A DNA stretch of 64,000 bases from JBBQVS01 sp038211295 (GCA_038211295.1 JBBQVS010000012.1:1-64000); one strand, 5' to 3'. Shown: positions 43,772-52,430, counted from the stretch's first letter. The notes: a model not told the origin generated them from the letters alone. Translations and numbers: made by a program.

Positions 43772-44494
43772 ATGGTCAAAACACTCTCGTCTGCTCATAG
43801 TTCAGGGCAGGTAGCTGGCACGCCCCAACCTCATGTCATGCTTGCCTGCACAATTTGCTCTGCCCAGTATGCACCAACACAAGCGAAAGCGCACCTATTG
43901 CAGGCACCACGCATCGCCGCCGAATCAGCATTTATGAGTATGTGTCATTTCTGCTTTCGCTGTCGCCGTCCCGCGTGTCCTCTGTGCTGGGACGATGTCA
44001 ACGGTATTTGTGGCGAGTGTGTGGAAGCTGTACATTTGTCGTTTCGTAAGGATGCTGCCCCTTTACCCTTGAACAGTACATTACTCGTTGCGTCTCCGCC
44101 TGCTCTTTCCGTCAAAGCGCGATCCGCCGTGCCATTTCCGCTTGTGTGCGTTCGCCCCGGACGTTTTTACGCGGACACGCAATCCGCAGATGCTGCGCGT
44201 GTCAGGAGAACACCCGATAAGGCCCCTCTTGTTGTCGCTCCCCAGCAGAAGTACAGCGAACCTGTGCAGGAACGTGTTAGCCCTCCCATTGCCCCTGTCG
44301 AACAGGGGAGCGTGGCGCGACGTGTCGAGCGCGTTATAACGCTGTTTTTAGGACTACTCTTGTTTTTTATTGCTGTGTTAATTCTCGTCGCTTCCTTCTC
44401 AGAACAAGCCAACGGTCTTATTGCGCGTCTTCTGCATGTTGACATTCGGATGGAGATAGAGTATCTTTTGCAACTAATCCAACAAAATCATTAG
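43772..44494 (+). CDS. Cys-rich (zinc-binding-like) protein with C-terminal membrane anchor
   Basis: 240 residues, no family recognised. The N-terminal 100 residues hold nine Cys arranged as CTIC, then CHFCFRC-RRPA-CPLC-WDDVNGI-CGEC, strongly suggesting two or more zinc sites in a treble-clef or ribbon-like fold. A disordered Pro/Val-rich middle is followed by one membrane helix near residues 190-213 (VITLFLGLLLFFIAVLILVA) and a short end. Topology places the zinc domain in the cytoplasm if tail-anchored. It is 26 bases upstream of the NYN nuclease gene on the same strand. Confidence 0.75.
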   Translation: MVKTLSSAHSSGQVAGTPQPHVMLACTICSAQYAPTQAKAHLLQAPRIAAESAFMSMCHFCFRCRRPACPLCWDDVNGICGECVEAVHLSFRKDAAPLPLNSTLLVASPPALSVKARSAVPFPLVCVRPGRFYADTQSADAARVRRTPDKAPLVVAPQQKYSEPVQERVSPPIAPVEQGSVARRVERVITLFLGLLLFFIAVLILVASFSEQANGLIARLLHVDIRMEIEYLLQLIQQNH

Positions 44495-44519
44495 AGGATA
44501 AAAGAGAGCGAAAGATACG

Positions 44520-45041
44520 ATGGGTGATATTCTGGTTGATGGCTATAATGTGATAAAAAATAATGATATGTTTCTGCAAATGGAAGTCAAGAATTTTTCG
44601 GTGGCGCGTACCTTGCTGGTAAAGCAACTGCACAATAGATACCGTGAGACAGAGCATCGTGTGATTGTGGTGTTCGATGGTGATGGTGATAAAGAGGATA
44701 TGTACCACGAAGACCACATCCGTATCATCTATTCGCGCTACGACGAGACCGCCGACAACGTGATTAAGCGGCTTGCGGTTGAGGCAAGGGTAGAGGGACG
44801 CGATGTAGTGATGTATAGCGACGATGAAGAGGTGCGTCACGCTGTTTCCGAACAGGGAGGAAGTCCGCTCTCGACGTATGACCTCACCACAAAGCTGAAC
44901 GCCGCCCCCAGTGATGTGGCTATTCGCGTCGCGCATCGTCAGAAGATGCGACGTATTTACGGCCTCGACCCCTCGCGTAAAGACGAAGACTATCAGGAAC
45001 CTACCCGTCTACAGAGCAAGAAAAAGAAGAAACGCCGTTAA
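44520..45041 (+). CDS. NYN-domain RNase-like protein (YacP/Rae1 type)
   Basis: 173 residues. The PIN-like NYN fold has its acidic residues in place: ILVDGYNVI, VVFDGDGDKEDM, DETADNVIKRL and VMYSDDEEVRHAV. In Bacillus the YacP/Rae1 relative cleaves mRNA on ribosomes. The tail ends in eight consecutive Lys/Arg residues, suitable for RNA or ribosome binding. It is probably in an operon with the Cys-rich membrane protein, and a 37-bp inverted-repeat element follows. Confidence 0.88.
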   Translation: MGDILVDGYNVIKNNDMFLQMEVKNFSVARTLLVKQLHNRYRETEHRVIVVFDGDGDKEDMYHEDHIRIIYSRYDETADNVIKRLAVEARVEGRDVVMYSDDEEVRHAVSEQGGSPLSTYDLTTKLNAAPSDVAIRVAHRQKMRRIYGLDPSRKDEDYQEPTRLQSKKKKKRR

Positions 45042-45127
45042 GCAGACGCGAGTGCGAAATAGATGCAATTAAGAACACTCATATGAGAGAAGTATAGCCA
45101 TGTGCGAGAAACATAAAAGGGCAAGAG

Positions 45128-45250
45128 AGGGCATGACAGAGGCGAGCCGCTGTCACTACTATACTCCCGCCTGCGCGGCTCTTGCACGGCGGGGCGTAGC
45201 CACGCGAAATGATGTATAGTAGTGACAGCGGCTCGCCTCTGTCATGCCCT
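45128..45250. repeat. MITE-like element: two intergenic repeat copies head to head, 37-bp perfect inverted ends
   Basis: Arms 45128-45164 and 45214-45250 are perfectly complementary over 37 bases and each holds a CACTACTATAC core, in opposite orientation. The 49-base centre is GC-rich, with CCTGCGCGG and GGGGCGTAG parts like other copies. It fills the space between the NYN gene and the stop of the glycosyltransferase gene and could also act as terminator for both. Confidence 0.8.
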
Positions 45251-46060
45251 TTACTTTTGCGCGACGGAGGGCAATTCTCCAACTTCGCCGCCGCTATTTT
45301 CGGTGGGTGGAGTGCTGGCCTGTTGAAGCGTGATGTGTGCCGGTTGGGAGGTCTCTTTGCGCTCATTGAGGCGAATGCGAAGCACGGACAAGAAGCCCTC
45401 GATAAAGATTTTACGCGACATTTTGGATTTACCCACGCGTCTATCCATGAAGATAATTGGAATTTCAACGATTTTGAAGTTGTATTTCAGTACGCGGTGT
45501 ACAAGTTCCACTTGAAAGGCATAGCCTTGTGAGACGATGGTATCGAGGCCAATCGTCTCCAGCACGTTGCGTCGATAGCAGCGATAACCGGCGGTACAAT
45601 CGTGGATAGGCAAGTTGAGCACAATACGGGTGTAGATGTTGCCACCGCCACTGATGAAGCGACGCAAGAACGACCAGTTGGGCGTGCCACCCCCCTTGAC
45701 GTAGCGTGAGCCGATCACAAGGTCTGCGCCGTGCTCGATTGCTGTAATGAAATTGGGCAAGTAGCGAGGATCATGCGAGAAATCCGCGTCCATTTCAAAG
45801 GCCACGTCATAGTTCTGGTCAATCGCGTATTTGAAGCCCGCGATATACGCTGTGCCGAGGCCAAGTTTGCCCGCGCGATGCAGAACATGAACACGGGTAT
45901 CGTGTGCCGCCATTTCGTCTGCAAGTGCGCCAGTGTTGTCAGGTGAATTGTCATCGACAATCAAAATATCGGTTTGTGGTAAGTTCTCGAATATTTCGCC
46001 CAGAAGCGGACGAAGGTTGTCAACCTCGTTGTATGTTGGAATAATAATCAGCGATTTCAT
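45251..46060 (-). CDS. Polyprenol-phosphate mannosyltransferase-like glycosyltransferase (GT2, Dpm1 type)
   Basis: 269 residues. SLIIIPTYNEVDNLRPLL opens the GT2 fold, ILIVDDNSPDNTGALAD gives the DDxS site, FEMDADFSHDPRYLP the DxD metal site, and VIGSRYVKGGGTPNWSFLRRFISGGGNIYTRIVL and DCTAGYRCYRRNVLE match dolichol/polyprenol-phosphate mannose synthases. A short Pro/Glu-rich tail lacks membrane helices, as in single-domain Ppm1/Dpm1 enzymes. It would make polyprenyl-P-mannose for protein or wall glycosylation. ATG 46060 has GGAG upstream. Same strand and just downstream of the UbiA-type gene. Confidence 0.9.
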   Translation of the reverse strand: MKSLIIIPTYNEVDNLRPLLGEIFENLPQTDILIVDDNSPDNTGALADEMAAHDTRVHVLHRAGKLGLGTAYIAGFKYAIDQNYDVAFEMDADFSHDPRYLPNFITAIEHGADLVIGSRYVKGGGTPNWSFLRRFISGGGNIYTRIVLNLPIHDCTAGYRCYRRNVLETIGLDTIVSQGYAFQVELVHRVLKYNFKIVEIPIIFMDRRVGKSKMSRKIFIEGFLSVLRIRLNERKETSQPAHITLQQASTPPTENSGGEVGELPSVAQK

Positions 46061-46262
46061 ACATTTTTTCTCCACTATTTGCCGACGCACTGAACTCAGG
46101 TTTTCATCTGAAAGTGGTCAGCAATGGACAGTTTTGCGTTTCTTTTGTTGTTCTTGCGTCCCCAACATTTCCACACCTCTCTGTTGATGGTGGCTCATGA
46201 ATGATATGGTCTTATACTACTATCGACTAGAACACACATTTTTGAGAGACCAGACATCCCGT

Positions 46263-47321
46263 TTATTGCGGCAAAATATATAAAACAACAACAATGCAAA
46301 TGGTGCACAATAAAACGGTTCCCAGCATGTGCCGATCACGAAGCAAGACTTCTTCGGGACTGCCACCTTCCATACGCATATAAACGAGATAGAGGTAGCG
46401 AAAGACGCCGTAAAGGACTAATGGAATTGTGACAATCAGGCGATGATTGGCGGTTGTCCCCTCCACTGTATACAAGCTATAGGCCATGATGGTTGTTGTT
46501 GTGACAATCGTAATCATCTGATCCAGCATCGGAATACTGTATTCTTTGAGTATCTGCCGATGGTTACTTGCCTGCCCCTGTAGTAGCACCAGTTCATGGC
46601 GGCGTTTGCTCAGGGCCAGGAAGAGTGCGAGCAGACAGGTGACGAGATAGAGCCACGACGAGATAGAGACTGGAATGACCACCGCCCCCGCAAGGATACG
46701 TAGCACAAAGCCGCTCGCGATAATAAACACATCTATGAGTACAATATGCTTGAGTCGCACGCTATAAAGCACCATCAAGACAAAGTAGGTGGCGATAGTG
46801 AGCGCGAAGAGCAGGTTAGCGCCGCCAAACGGAGCGTAGATGTCGCGTTGAAGCCCAATGGGCAAGAAAAAAAGCCAAGCTGTAAGGCCACTGCATAGCA
46901 GGAGCAAAACGCTAATCATCACAATTGCCCAGGGAATAGGGAGCTTTCCAGATGCGAGTGGGCGATTTTTCTTGGTTGGGTGTTGTCGGTCATTCTCTAA
47001 GTCGAGCAAATCATTGAGAAGGTAAATACTACTGGATGCCAAACAGAACGCCGCAAAAGCCAGCACTGTCCGCTCAAGCGAGGGCAAACTGAACAAGCGT
47101 TGCGCGAAGACAAGGCCGACGAAGACCGCGAAATTCTTTGTCCACTGACGAGGACGCATTGCGGTAAGTATAGCTCGTAGCTTCTGCGTTGTGCTGAATA
47201 TAGCAGTATTCTCGCGCGTGATTACTTCCGGGTTCGCTTCGTCTAGCATAATCGCTATCTGTACCTGTTCCTCTTGACTTGTACTCGCTTTTTTCAAGTG
47301 TCTTTCATCCCTTCCACCCAT
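46263..47321 (-). CDS. UbiA-family prenyltransferase, decaprenyl-phosphate phosphoribosyltransferase-like
   Basis: About 352 residues, nine hydrophobic segments. The block AMRPRQWTKNFAVFVGLVFAQ, then SSSIYLLNDLLDLENDRQHPTKKNRPLASGKLP, is the signature of UbiA proteins related to DPPR synthase, which transfers phosphoribose to polyprenyl phosphate for arabinose donors. The second Asp motif lies in SKRRHELVLL. The start is uncertain: ATG 47321 is chosen because residues upstream to 47450 look non-conserved, but neither start has a clear ribosome site. Neighbour to a polyprenol-P-sugar synthase, suggesting a shared envelope glycan pathway. Confidence 0.85.
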   Translation of the reverse strand: MGGRDERHLKKASTSQEEQVQIAIMLDEANPEVITRENTAIFSTTQKLRAILTAMRPRQWTKNFAVFVGLVFAQRLFSLPSLERTVLAFAAFCLASSSIYLLNDLLDLENDRQHPTKKNRPLASGKLPIPWAIVMISVLLLLCSGLTAWLFFLPIGLQRDIYAPFGGANLLFALTIATYFVLMVLYSVRLKHIVLIDVFIIASGFVLRILAGAVVIPVSISSWLYLVTCLLALFLALSKRRHELVLLQGQASNHRQILKEYSIPMLDQMITIVTTTTIMAYSLYTVEGTTANHRLIVTIPLVLYGVFRYLYLVYMRMEGGSPEEVLLRDRHMLGTVLLCTICIVVVLYILPQ

Positions 47322-47468
47322 GTTTGTGTTAGACCGATATATCACCTTTTTTGAGACGTGTGGTAAGAAGAGTGGGTAACAGTCTAGCCAAAAATCACTG
47401 TTTTTTACTGTACGCTTAGCATACAGGCGCGTTGTCGATGACGCGCCCATGAATTTTGCAGGGTGGTA

Positions 47469-48158
47469 TTAGTAGATGCGTCGTTTCAGGTCGTTTATGC
47501 GGTGAATGGTGATACGTTGTTTGTCGGTGCTGATGTATTGTTTGTCTGTGAAATACCCCATGACCTTGTTGACGCTCTCGCGAGATGCGCCAACCATTGA
47601 CGCCAACTCTTGCTGTGTCATACGCACCTCGATGCGTATACCGTCCTCGACTTTTGCACCGTGTGCCTCTGAGAGTTCCAGTAGCTTTTTCGCGACGCGG
47701 CCGTACACGTCAAGAAAAATCAGGTCTTCTACCTGCTCGTTGGTGTTGCGGAGCCGTTTTGAGATAACTTCTAGCACCTGAATCGCGATTTTTGGGTTCT
47801 TCATAATCGCGTTATGAAAGTCGCTACGTTGTAAGGTGTAGCACTCGACCTTTTCCACCGCAATCGCGTCGGCGGAGCGTGGTAGTCCGTCAAGTAGGGC
47901 AAGTTCCCCGAAGCACTCGCCTTTGCCAAAGACAACCAGCGAAATTTCCTGTCCGTCAGGGCTAATCAGGCAAATTTTCACCTTGCCCTCTTTAATCATA
48001 TAAAGTACCTGACCGGGATCGTCGCGGTGGAAAATAACCTCACCAGAGCGAAATGCGCGTCTCTTGGCGACGCCGGTCAACTCGTGCAGGGCATCATCAC
48101 TCAGGCCCGCAAATAATGTTACCTGTTTAAGGTAAGATGTTTCGTTTTCTGCCTGCAT
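47469..48158 (-). CDS. Crp/Fnr-family transcriptional regulator
   Basis: 229 residues. The cyclic-nucleotide-binding fold (FAGLSDDALHEL, GEVIFHRDDPGQVLYMIKEGKVKI, FGKGECFGELALLDGLPRSADAIA) has the GELALL-x(3)-PRSA pocket that binds cAMP in Crp, so cAMP response is plausible. A long dimer helix leads to the HTH (MTQQELASMVGASRESVNKVMGYF). No Cys set for an Fnr-type Fe-S cluster. It precedes the UbiA gene on the same strand and is divergent from the acyl-CoA ligase gene. Confidence 0.92.
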   Translation of the reverse strand: MQAENETSYLKQVTLFAGLSDDALHELTGVAKRRAFRSGEVIFHRDDPGQVLYMIKEGKVKICLISPDGQEISLVVFGKGECFGELALLDGLPRSADAIAVEKVECYTLQRSDFHNAIMKNPKIAIQVLEVISKRLRNTNEQVEDLIFLDVYGRVAKKLLELSEAHGAKVEDGIRIEVRMTQQELASMVGASRESVNKVMGYFTDKQYISTDKQRITIHRINDLKRRIY

Positions 48159-48358
48159 AAAAATACATCTTTCTTCTAGTAGTAAGTAACGCGCGAACGT
48201 TTTTCAATCGCATGATAGCATATCGCCTTCAAACGCGCAATTCGCGAGGCATAGACGCGAAACCTTGATTTTCGCGAGCGCGTCGGTTACTCTTACTCTA
48301 ATGCGAAACACTAAGATTTCGTAACCAATCGGTATAACCCTCAGAGGAGTAATACACT

Positions 48359-50107
48359 ATGACAGTGACGCAATCTATTGGATCTGCAACCTCTACGCAG
48401 CAATTTGTGCGCCAGTGGAGCTATGCCAGTGGCACAAGTGACACGCCGTTACTTGGTCTCACCATTGGCGATCAGTTCGATCAGACGGCTGCAACCTATC
48501 CTGACAATCCGGCGTTGATTTCGCGCCAGCAAAACGTCCGTCTGACGTATCGTGAATTGCAAGTGCAGGTCAACCAGTGCGCGAAAGGATTGATGCATCT
48601 GGGGTTACGCAAGGGGCAGCGTATCGGCATCTGGTCGCCCAACCGTGCAGAGTGGTGTATTACGCAATTCGCGACAAGCAAGTTAGGTGCGATTCTCGTC
48701 AATATCAATCCCGCGTATCGTTTACATGAACTGGAATATGTCTTAAAGCAGTCGGGTTGTACCGCGATTATCATTTCTCCCGCGTTCAAAACATCGAACT
48801 ACACCGAGATGCTCCAGGCACTCGCACCAGAGCTAGAGCAATACGCGGCGGGGAAACTCAAGGCCGAGAAGTTGCCCGAACTGACTACCGTGATTCGCAT
48901 GACCGCCGAGAAGGTCGCTGGTATGTTTACATGGGACGAACTGCTCGCGCTTGGAAGCGAAGTCAGCGACGAGCAGCTCGCGATGCGGCAACGTGAGCAA
49001 GAATTTGACGATGCCATCAATATTCAATATACAAGTGGCACGACGGGCTTTCCCAAAGGGGCGACGCTGAGCCATCACAACATTCTGAACAACGGCTATT
49101 TTGTGGCGGGTCTGCAACACCTGACGCACGAAGATAAGGTGTGTATTCCCGTGCCGCTTTACCATTGTTTTGGCATGGTAATGGGTAATCTTGGATGTAT
49201 CACTCATGGCGCAACAATGGTCTATCCCTCGGAAGGCTTCGAGCCTTTGACTGTGCTTCAGACGGTGCAGGAGGAGCGGTGTACCTCGCTGTACGGTGTG
49301 CCAACGATGTTTATTGCGGAACTGGACCAACCTGATTTTGCCAAATATGATTACACCAGTTTGCGAACGGGCGTCATGGCGGGTTCGTCGTGTCCCATTG
49401 AGGTAATGAAAAAGGTACAGGCGTTGATGCATATGAGTGATGTCGAGATTTGCTATGGCATGACCGAAACTAGTCCCGTCTCGACGCAGACGCGCATAGG
49501 TTCGCCGCTAGAGAAGCAGGTAAGCACCGTTGGGCAGGTACATCCACACCTTGAAGTCAAGGTTGTCAATCCTGCAACGGGCCAGATTGTGCCAATTGGC
49601 GAGACTGGCGAGTTGTGTACACGCGGCTATAGCGTCATGTTGAGCTACTGGAATAACGACGAGGCAACCGCGTTTGCCATTGACAAGGCTCATTGGATGC
49701 ATACGGGCGACCTCGCGACAATGGATGAAGAAGGCTATGTAAATATTGTTGGGCGTATCAAAGACCTGATTATTCGTGGTGGCGAAAATGTCTACCCGCG
49801 CGAAGTCGAAGAGTTTCTCTATACGCACCCGAAAATCAGCGATGTGCAGGTGATTGGCGTGCCAGACGAAAAATACGGTGAGGCAATCATGGCGTGGGTG
49901 CTGCTCAAGCCGAACGAGCAGGTCACAGAAGAGGATATTCGCGAGTTCTGCAATGGCAATATCGCGCACTATAAAGTACCACGCTATATCAAGTTCGTGA
50001 CCGCGTTTCCCATGACGGTAACGGGCAAAATTCAGAAGTACCAGATGCGTCAACAATCTACGGAAGAGTTGGGGTTGCAAAAGGCGGCTTCAACGAAAAC
50101 GGCGTAG
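48359..50107 (+). CDS. Fatty-acyl-CoA ligase (AMP-binding)
   Basis: Activates a fatty acid to its CoA thioester through an acyl-adenylate. 582 residues of the ANL superfamily: the A3 P-loop is IQYTSGTTGFPKGATLSHHN, followed by YGMTETSPVS, the hinge block NIVGRIKDLIIRGGENVYPREVEE and the C-terminal Lys in FPMTVTGKIQKYQMR. The overall pattern is closest to medium- or long-chain FadD/AcsM-like enzymes. It is divergent from the Crp/Fnr gene, which may control it. The stop codon is contained in a 34-bp inverted repeat. Confidence 0.92.
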   Translation: MTVTQSIGSATSTQQFVRQWSYASGTSDTPLLGLTIGDQFDQTAATYPDNPALISRQQNVRLTYRELQVQVNQCAKGLMHLGLRKGQRIGIWSPNRAEWCITQFATSKLGAILVNINPAYRLHELEYVLKQSGCTAIIISPAFKTSNYTEMLQALAPELEQYAAGKLKAEKLPELTTVIRMTAEKVAGMFTWDELLALGSEVSDEQLAMRQREQEFDDAINIQYTSGTTGFPKGATLSHHNILNNGYFVAGLQHLTHEDKVCIPVPLYHCFGMVMGNLGCITHGATMVYPSEGFEPLTVLQTVQEERCTSLYGVPTMFIAELDQPDFAKYDYTSLRTGVMAGSSCPIEVMKKVQALMHMSDVEICYGMTETSPVSTQTRIGSPLEKQVSTVGQVHPHLEVKVVNPATGQIVPIGETGELCTRGYSVMLSYWNNDEATAFAIDKAHWMHTGDLATMDEEGYVNIVGRIKDLIIRGGENVYPREVEEFLYTHPKISDVQVIGVPDEKYGEAIMAWVLLKPNEQVTEEDIREFCNGNIAHYKVPRYIKFVTAFPMTVTGKIQKYQMRQQSTEELGLQKAASTKTA

Positions 50108-50175
50108 TAGGGAACGATGCGAGGGGCATGGCGTATTACAACACGCCATGCCCCTCGCATCGTTCCTTACTACGC
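50101..50175. terminator. 34-bp inverted repeat overlapping the acyl-CoA ligase stop codon
   Basis: Arms 50101-50134 and 50142-50175 match except for one G/A difference, with a 7-base loop. It includes GGGGCATGGCGT, as in the dispersed repeats. The gene's stop codon (50105-50107) is inside the first arm, so the hairpin could stop transcription and shield the mRNA 3' end. Confidence 0.75.
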
Positions 50176-50330
50176 CATGAGATTCTAGCAAGAGGCGAGC
50201 GGACTATGCTATAATAGATATCAGAGTTCCCAAGTAGGAATTATTGTATATCTTGCATTTGTCTAACGAGAGAAAGAAAAGCAGAGCGGCACAAGGCTAT
50301 CTTTTTTTGTGCTGCTCACGAGGATAGGAC

Positions 50331-51365
50331 ATGGCGGAAACAATTAGTCCCGATATGATTATTCATGATGTCGTGAGCAAGTATCCCGCGACAGTCAAGG
50401 TGTTTCACGGACATGGTTTACCGTGTACCGCGTGCGCGGTGGGGGCGCGTGAAAGTGTGGCGGGTGGTGCGCGGACGCATCGCTTTACGCCGGAGAAGCA
50501 AGATATGTTGTTGAAGGACCTGAACGCGGTCATTAACAATCAACCTATCTCGGTTGCTCCCAAAAAGGCACCTGTTGGGCGTGGAGTCCCGTTGCAGATG
50601 TCGCCTGCACCGGCGGAGCGCAAAATCAAGCAGGTCATCGCGATTATGAGTGGGAAAGGTGGTGTTGGGAAATCGCTAGTTACGGGCCTGCTCGCGGTCT
50701 CGCTACGGCGTCAGGGGCAGCGCGTGGGTATTCTCGATGGCGATATTACTGGCCCCAGCATCGCGCGTATGTTTGGCACGAAAGGGCAACCTGGCAAGTC
50801 CGCGACGGGCGGTATCGACCCTCTCGTGAGCAAGGGCGGCATCAAAGTGATGTCAATGAACATGTTCCTTGAGAAGGATAGCGACCCTGTAGTGTGGCGT
50901 GGCCCCATGATCTCCAGTGCGATCAAGCAGTTTTACAGTGATGTTGATTGGGGCAATCTTGATTATCTCCTGATCGACCTACCGCCGGGAACATCAGACG
51001 CACCGATGACTGTGTTGCAGTCGCTTCCCGTCGATGGCATTGTGATTGTCACATCGCCCCAGATGCTGGCGACTATGATTGTAATGAAATGTATCAACAT
51101 GGTGCGACAACTCAAGGGTATCATTGTGGGCGTCGTTGAGAACATGTCGTACTTCGAGACGCCGAATGGCGAACGCTACGAAATTTTTGGCCCCAGCAAC
51201 GGTGCCGAGCTTGTCGGCATGACAGGTGCGCCGTTACTGGCACAATTGCCCATTGATTCTAGCCTGACCGCGCTTTGTGATATGGGGCGGGTCGAGGAAT
51301 ATTACGCGGACGCATACGAAACGTTGGCGGCCAATTTCATCAGCACGTTGAAAGTCAAGCGATAA
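50331..51365 (+). CDS. DUF1858-Mrp/NBP35 ATPase fusion lacking the usual Fe-S cysteines
   Basis: 344 residues. Residues about 4-68 form a DUF1858 domain (ISPDMIIHDVVSKYPATVKVF, CTAC at Cys32/Cys35, and FTPEKQDMLLKDLN). The Mrp ATPase follows from about 100: AIMSGKGGVGKSLVTGLLAV (deviant Walker A), ILDGDITGPSIARMFG, YLLIDLPPGTSDAPMTV. Mrp/NBP35 proteins carry and hand on Fe-S clusters through a C-terminal CxxC after NMSYF; here that site reads NMSYFETPNGERYEIFG and both Cys are missing. The CxxC of the fused domain is therefore the only paired cysteine site. A TATAAT at 50210-50215 may belong to its promoter. Confidence 0.93.
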   Translation: MAETISPDMIIHDVVSKYPATVKVFHGHGLPCTACAVGARESVAGGARTHRFTPEKQDMLLKDLNAVINNQPISVAPKKAPVGRGVPLQMSPAPAERKIKQVIAIMSGKGGVGKSLVTGLLAVSLRRQGQRVGILDGDITGPSIARMFGTKGQPGKSATGGIDPLVSKGGIKVMSMNMFLEKDSDPVVWRGPMISSAIKQFYSDVDWGNLDYLLIDLPPGTSDAPMTVLQSLPVDGIVIVTSPQMLATMIVMKCINMVRQLKGIIVGVVENMSYFETPNGERYEIFGPSNGAELVGMTGAPLLAQLPIDSSLTALCDMGRVEEYYADAYETLAANFISTLKVKR

Positions 51366-51370
51366 CTCCC

Positions 51371-51398
51371 TGTCGGGCGTGAGAAATCACGCCCGACA
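51371..51398. terminator. Hairpin terminator between convergent mrp-like gene and pheA
   Basis: 12-nt perfect arms (51371-51382 and 51387-51398) closed by GAAA, six bases after the mrp-like stop and six before the pheA stop. TGTTTT follows on the plus strand. Confidence 0.7.
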
Positions 51399-51404
51399 CC
51401 TGTT

Positions 51405-52292
51405 TTATAGACCGCTTTCAAACGAGCCAAGCACTTTGCAGAAGGTGGTATGGCCTGCGAGATCAGCGAGGGCGGCCCGCACTGATGAGTCTTCGCGGTG
51501 TCCCTCAAAGTCAAGATAGAAGACGTATTCCCACGCGCGTTGACGTGAGGGGCGCGACTCGATTTTTAGCACATTGATTTTGTTGTTCGCGAGTACGCCG
51601 AGGCAACGATAGAGAGAGCCGGGCTGGTGCGCGGTTGCCATGACAAGCATTGTTTTCGCGTTCCCACTGCGGCGCGGCGCGGACTCGCGACCCAGCGCGA
51701 TGAAGCGTGTATGGTTGTCGTGGATAGTCTGGATATCACGAGCGAGAATTTCAAGGTTGTACCGTTCTGCGGCACCGCGTCCCGCGACGGCTGCGACTCC
51801 ACTAAGCTGTTCCTCACGAATCAGCTTCGCGCTACCGGCGGTATCATAGGTCGCGACGACCTCAACGCCCAGCTCGCGCAAGAAAACATCACTTTGCGCG
51901 AGTGCCTGCGGGTGCGAAATTACACGCTTGATGTCGTGTACTGTTTGCCCTGGCAGGCAGAGTAGACAGTGATTGACGGGATAGCTGATCTCGCCAATCA
52001 CGAAAAGATCGTGTTGACGGAGCAGATCGTAGACATCGTTGATGCTACCAGCCTGTGAGTTTTCCACCGGGACCAGACCAAAATCCACCTCACCTGCGGC
52101 TACTGCGCGAAATACATCATTGAAGCTGCGATAAGGAAGCGACTCCGACGTTATGCCAAGCGTTTTGCTGAAATATACTTGAACTGCCTCATCGCTATAT
52201 GCGCCATGCTCGCCCTGAAAGGCAACGCGCTTGTGCTGATGTGTGGATAGTGGGACTTCTTGCTCTTCGTGCTGGTTGACTGACTGTACCAC
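51405..52292 (-). CDS. pheA: Prephenate dehydratase
   Basis: Converts prephenate to phenylpyruvate in phenylalanine biosynthesis. 295 residues without a chorismate mutase domain. VAFQGEHGAYSDEAVQVYF opens the PDT domain, DFGLVPVENSQAGSINDVYDLL and HPQALAQSDVFL follow, and HTRFIALG contains the catalytic Thr-Arg-Phe. The C-terminal ACT domain (PGSLYRCLGVLANNKINVLKIESRP) has the ESRP motif for Phe feedback inhibition. A 16-residue polar N-terminal stretch precedes the domain. No other aromatic pathway gene is nearby. Confidence 0.95.
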   Translation of the reverse strand: MVQSVNQHEEQEVPLSTHQHKRVAFQGEHGAYSDEAVQVYFSKTLGITSESLPYRSFNDVFRAVAAGEVDFGLVPVENSQAGSINDVYDLLRQHDLFVIGEISYPVNHCLLCLPGQTVHDIKRVISHPQALAQSDVFLRELGVEVVATYDTAGSAKLIREEQLSGVAAVAGRGAAERYNLEILARDIQTIHDNHTRFIALGRESAPRRSGNAKTMLVMATAHQPGSLYRCLGVLANNKINVLKIESRPSRQRAWEYVFYLDFEGHREDSSVRAALADLAGHTTFCKVLGSFESGL

Positions 52293-52375
52293 GCTCTATG
52301 TGCTCCTCATGTCATTATCCCGTCGATTGTGCCAGCTTATTATGAGATTGTCAAGCACAGGGAAATACAAAAATA

Positions 52376-52403
52376 AAACAAGCCTCGTTTTTGAGGCTTG
52401 TTT
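52376..52403 (-). terminator. Rho-independent terminator after the small zinc-ribbon gene
   Basis: 11-nt perfect arms AAACAAGCCTC/GAGGCTTGTTT around a 6-base loop, with T-runs on both strands. It lies 27 bases past the stop of the small gene at 52431 and before pheA. Confidence 0.8.
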
Positions 52404-52430
52404 TTATGCTGTGGTAGCTATCACAAAAGC

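Noticed and set aside
45079..45468. 129-codon minus-strand open frame across the 45.1-kb repeat
   Set aside because: It runs through the inverted-repeat element and out of frame through the glycosyltransferase end; not conserved-looking.
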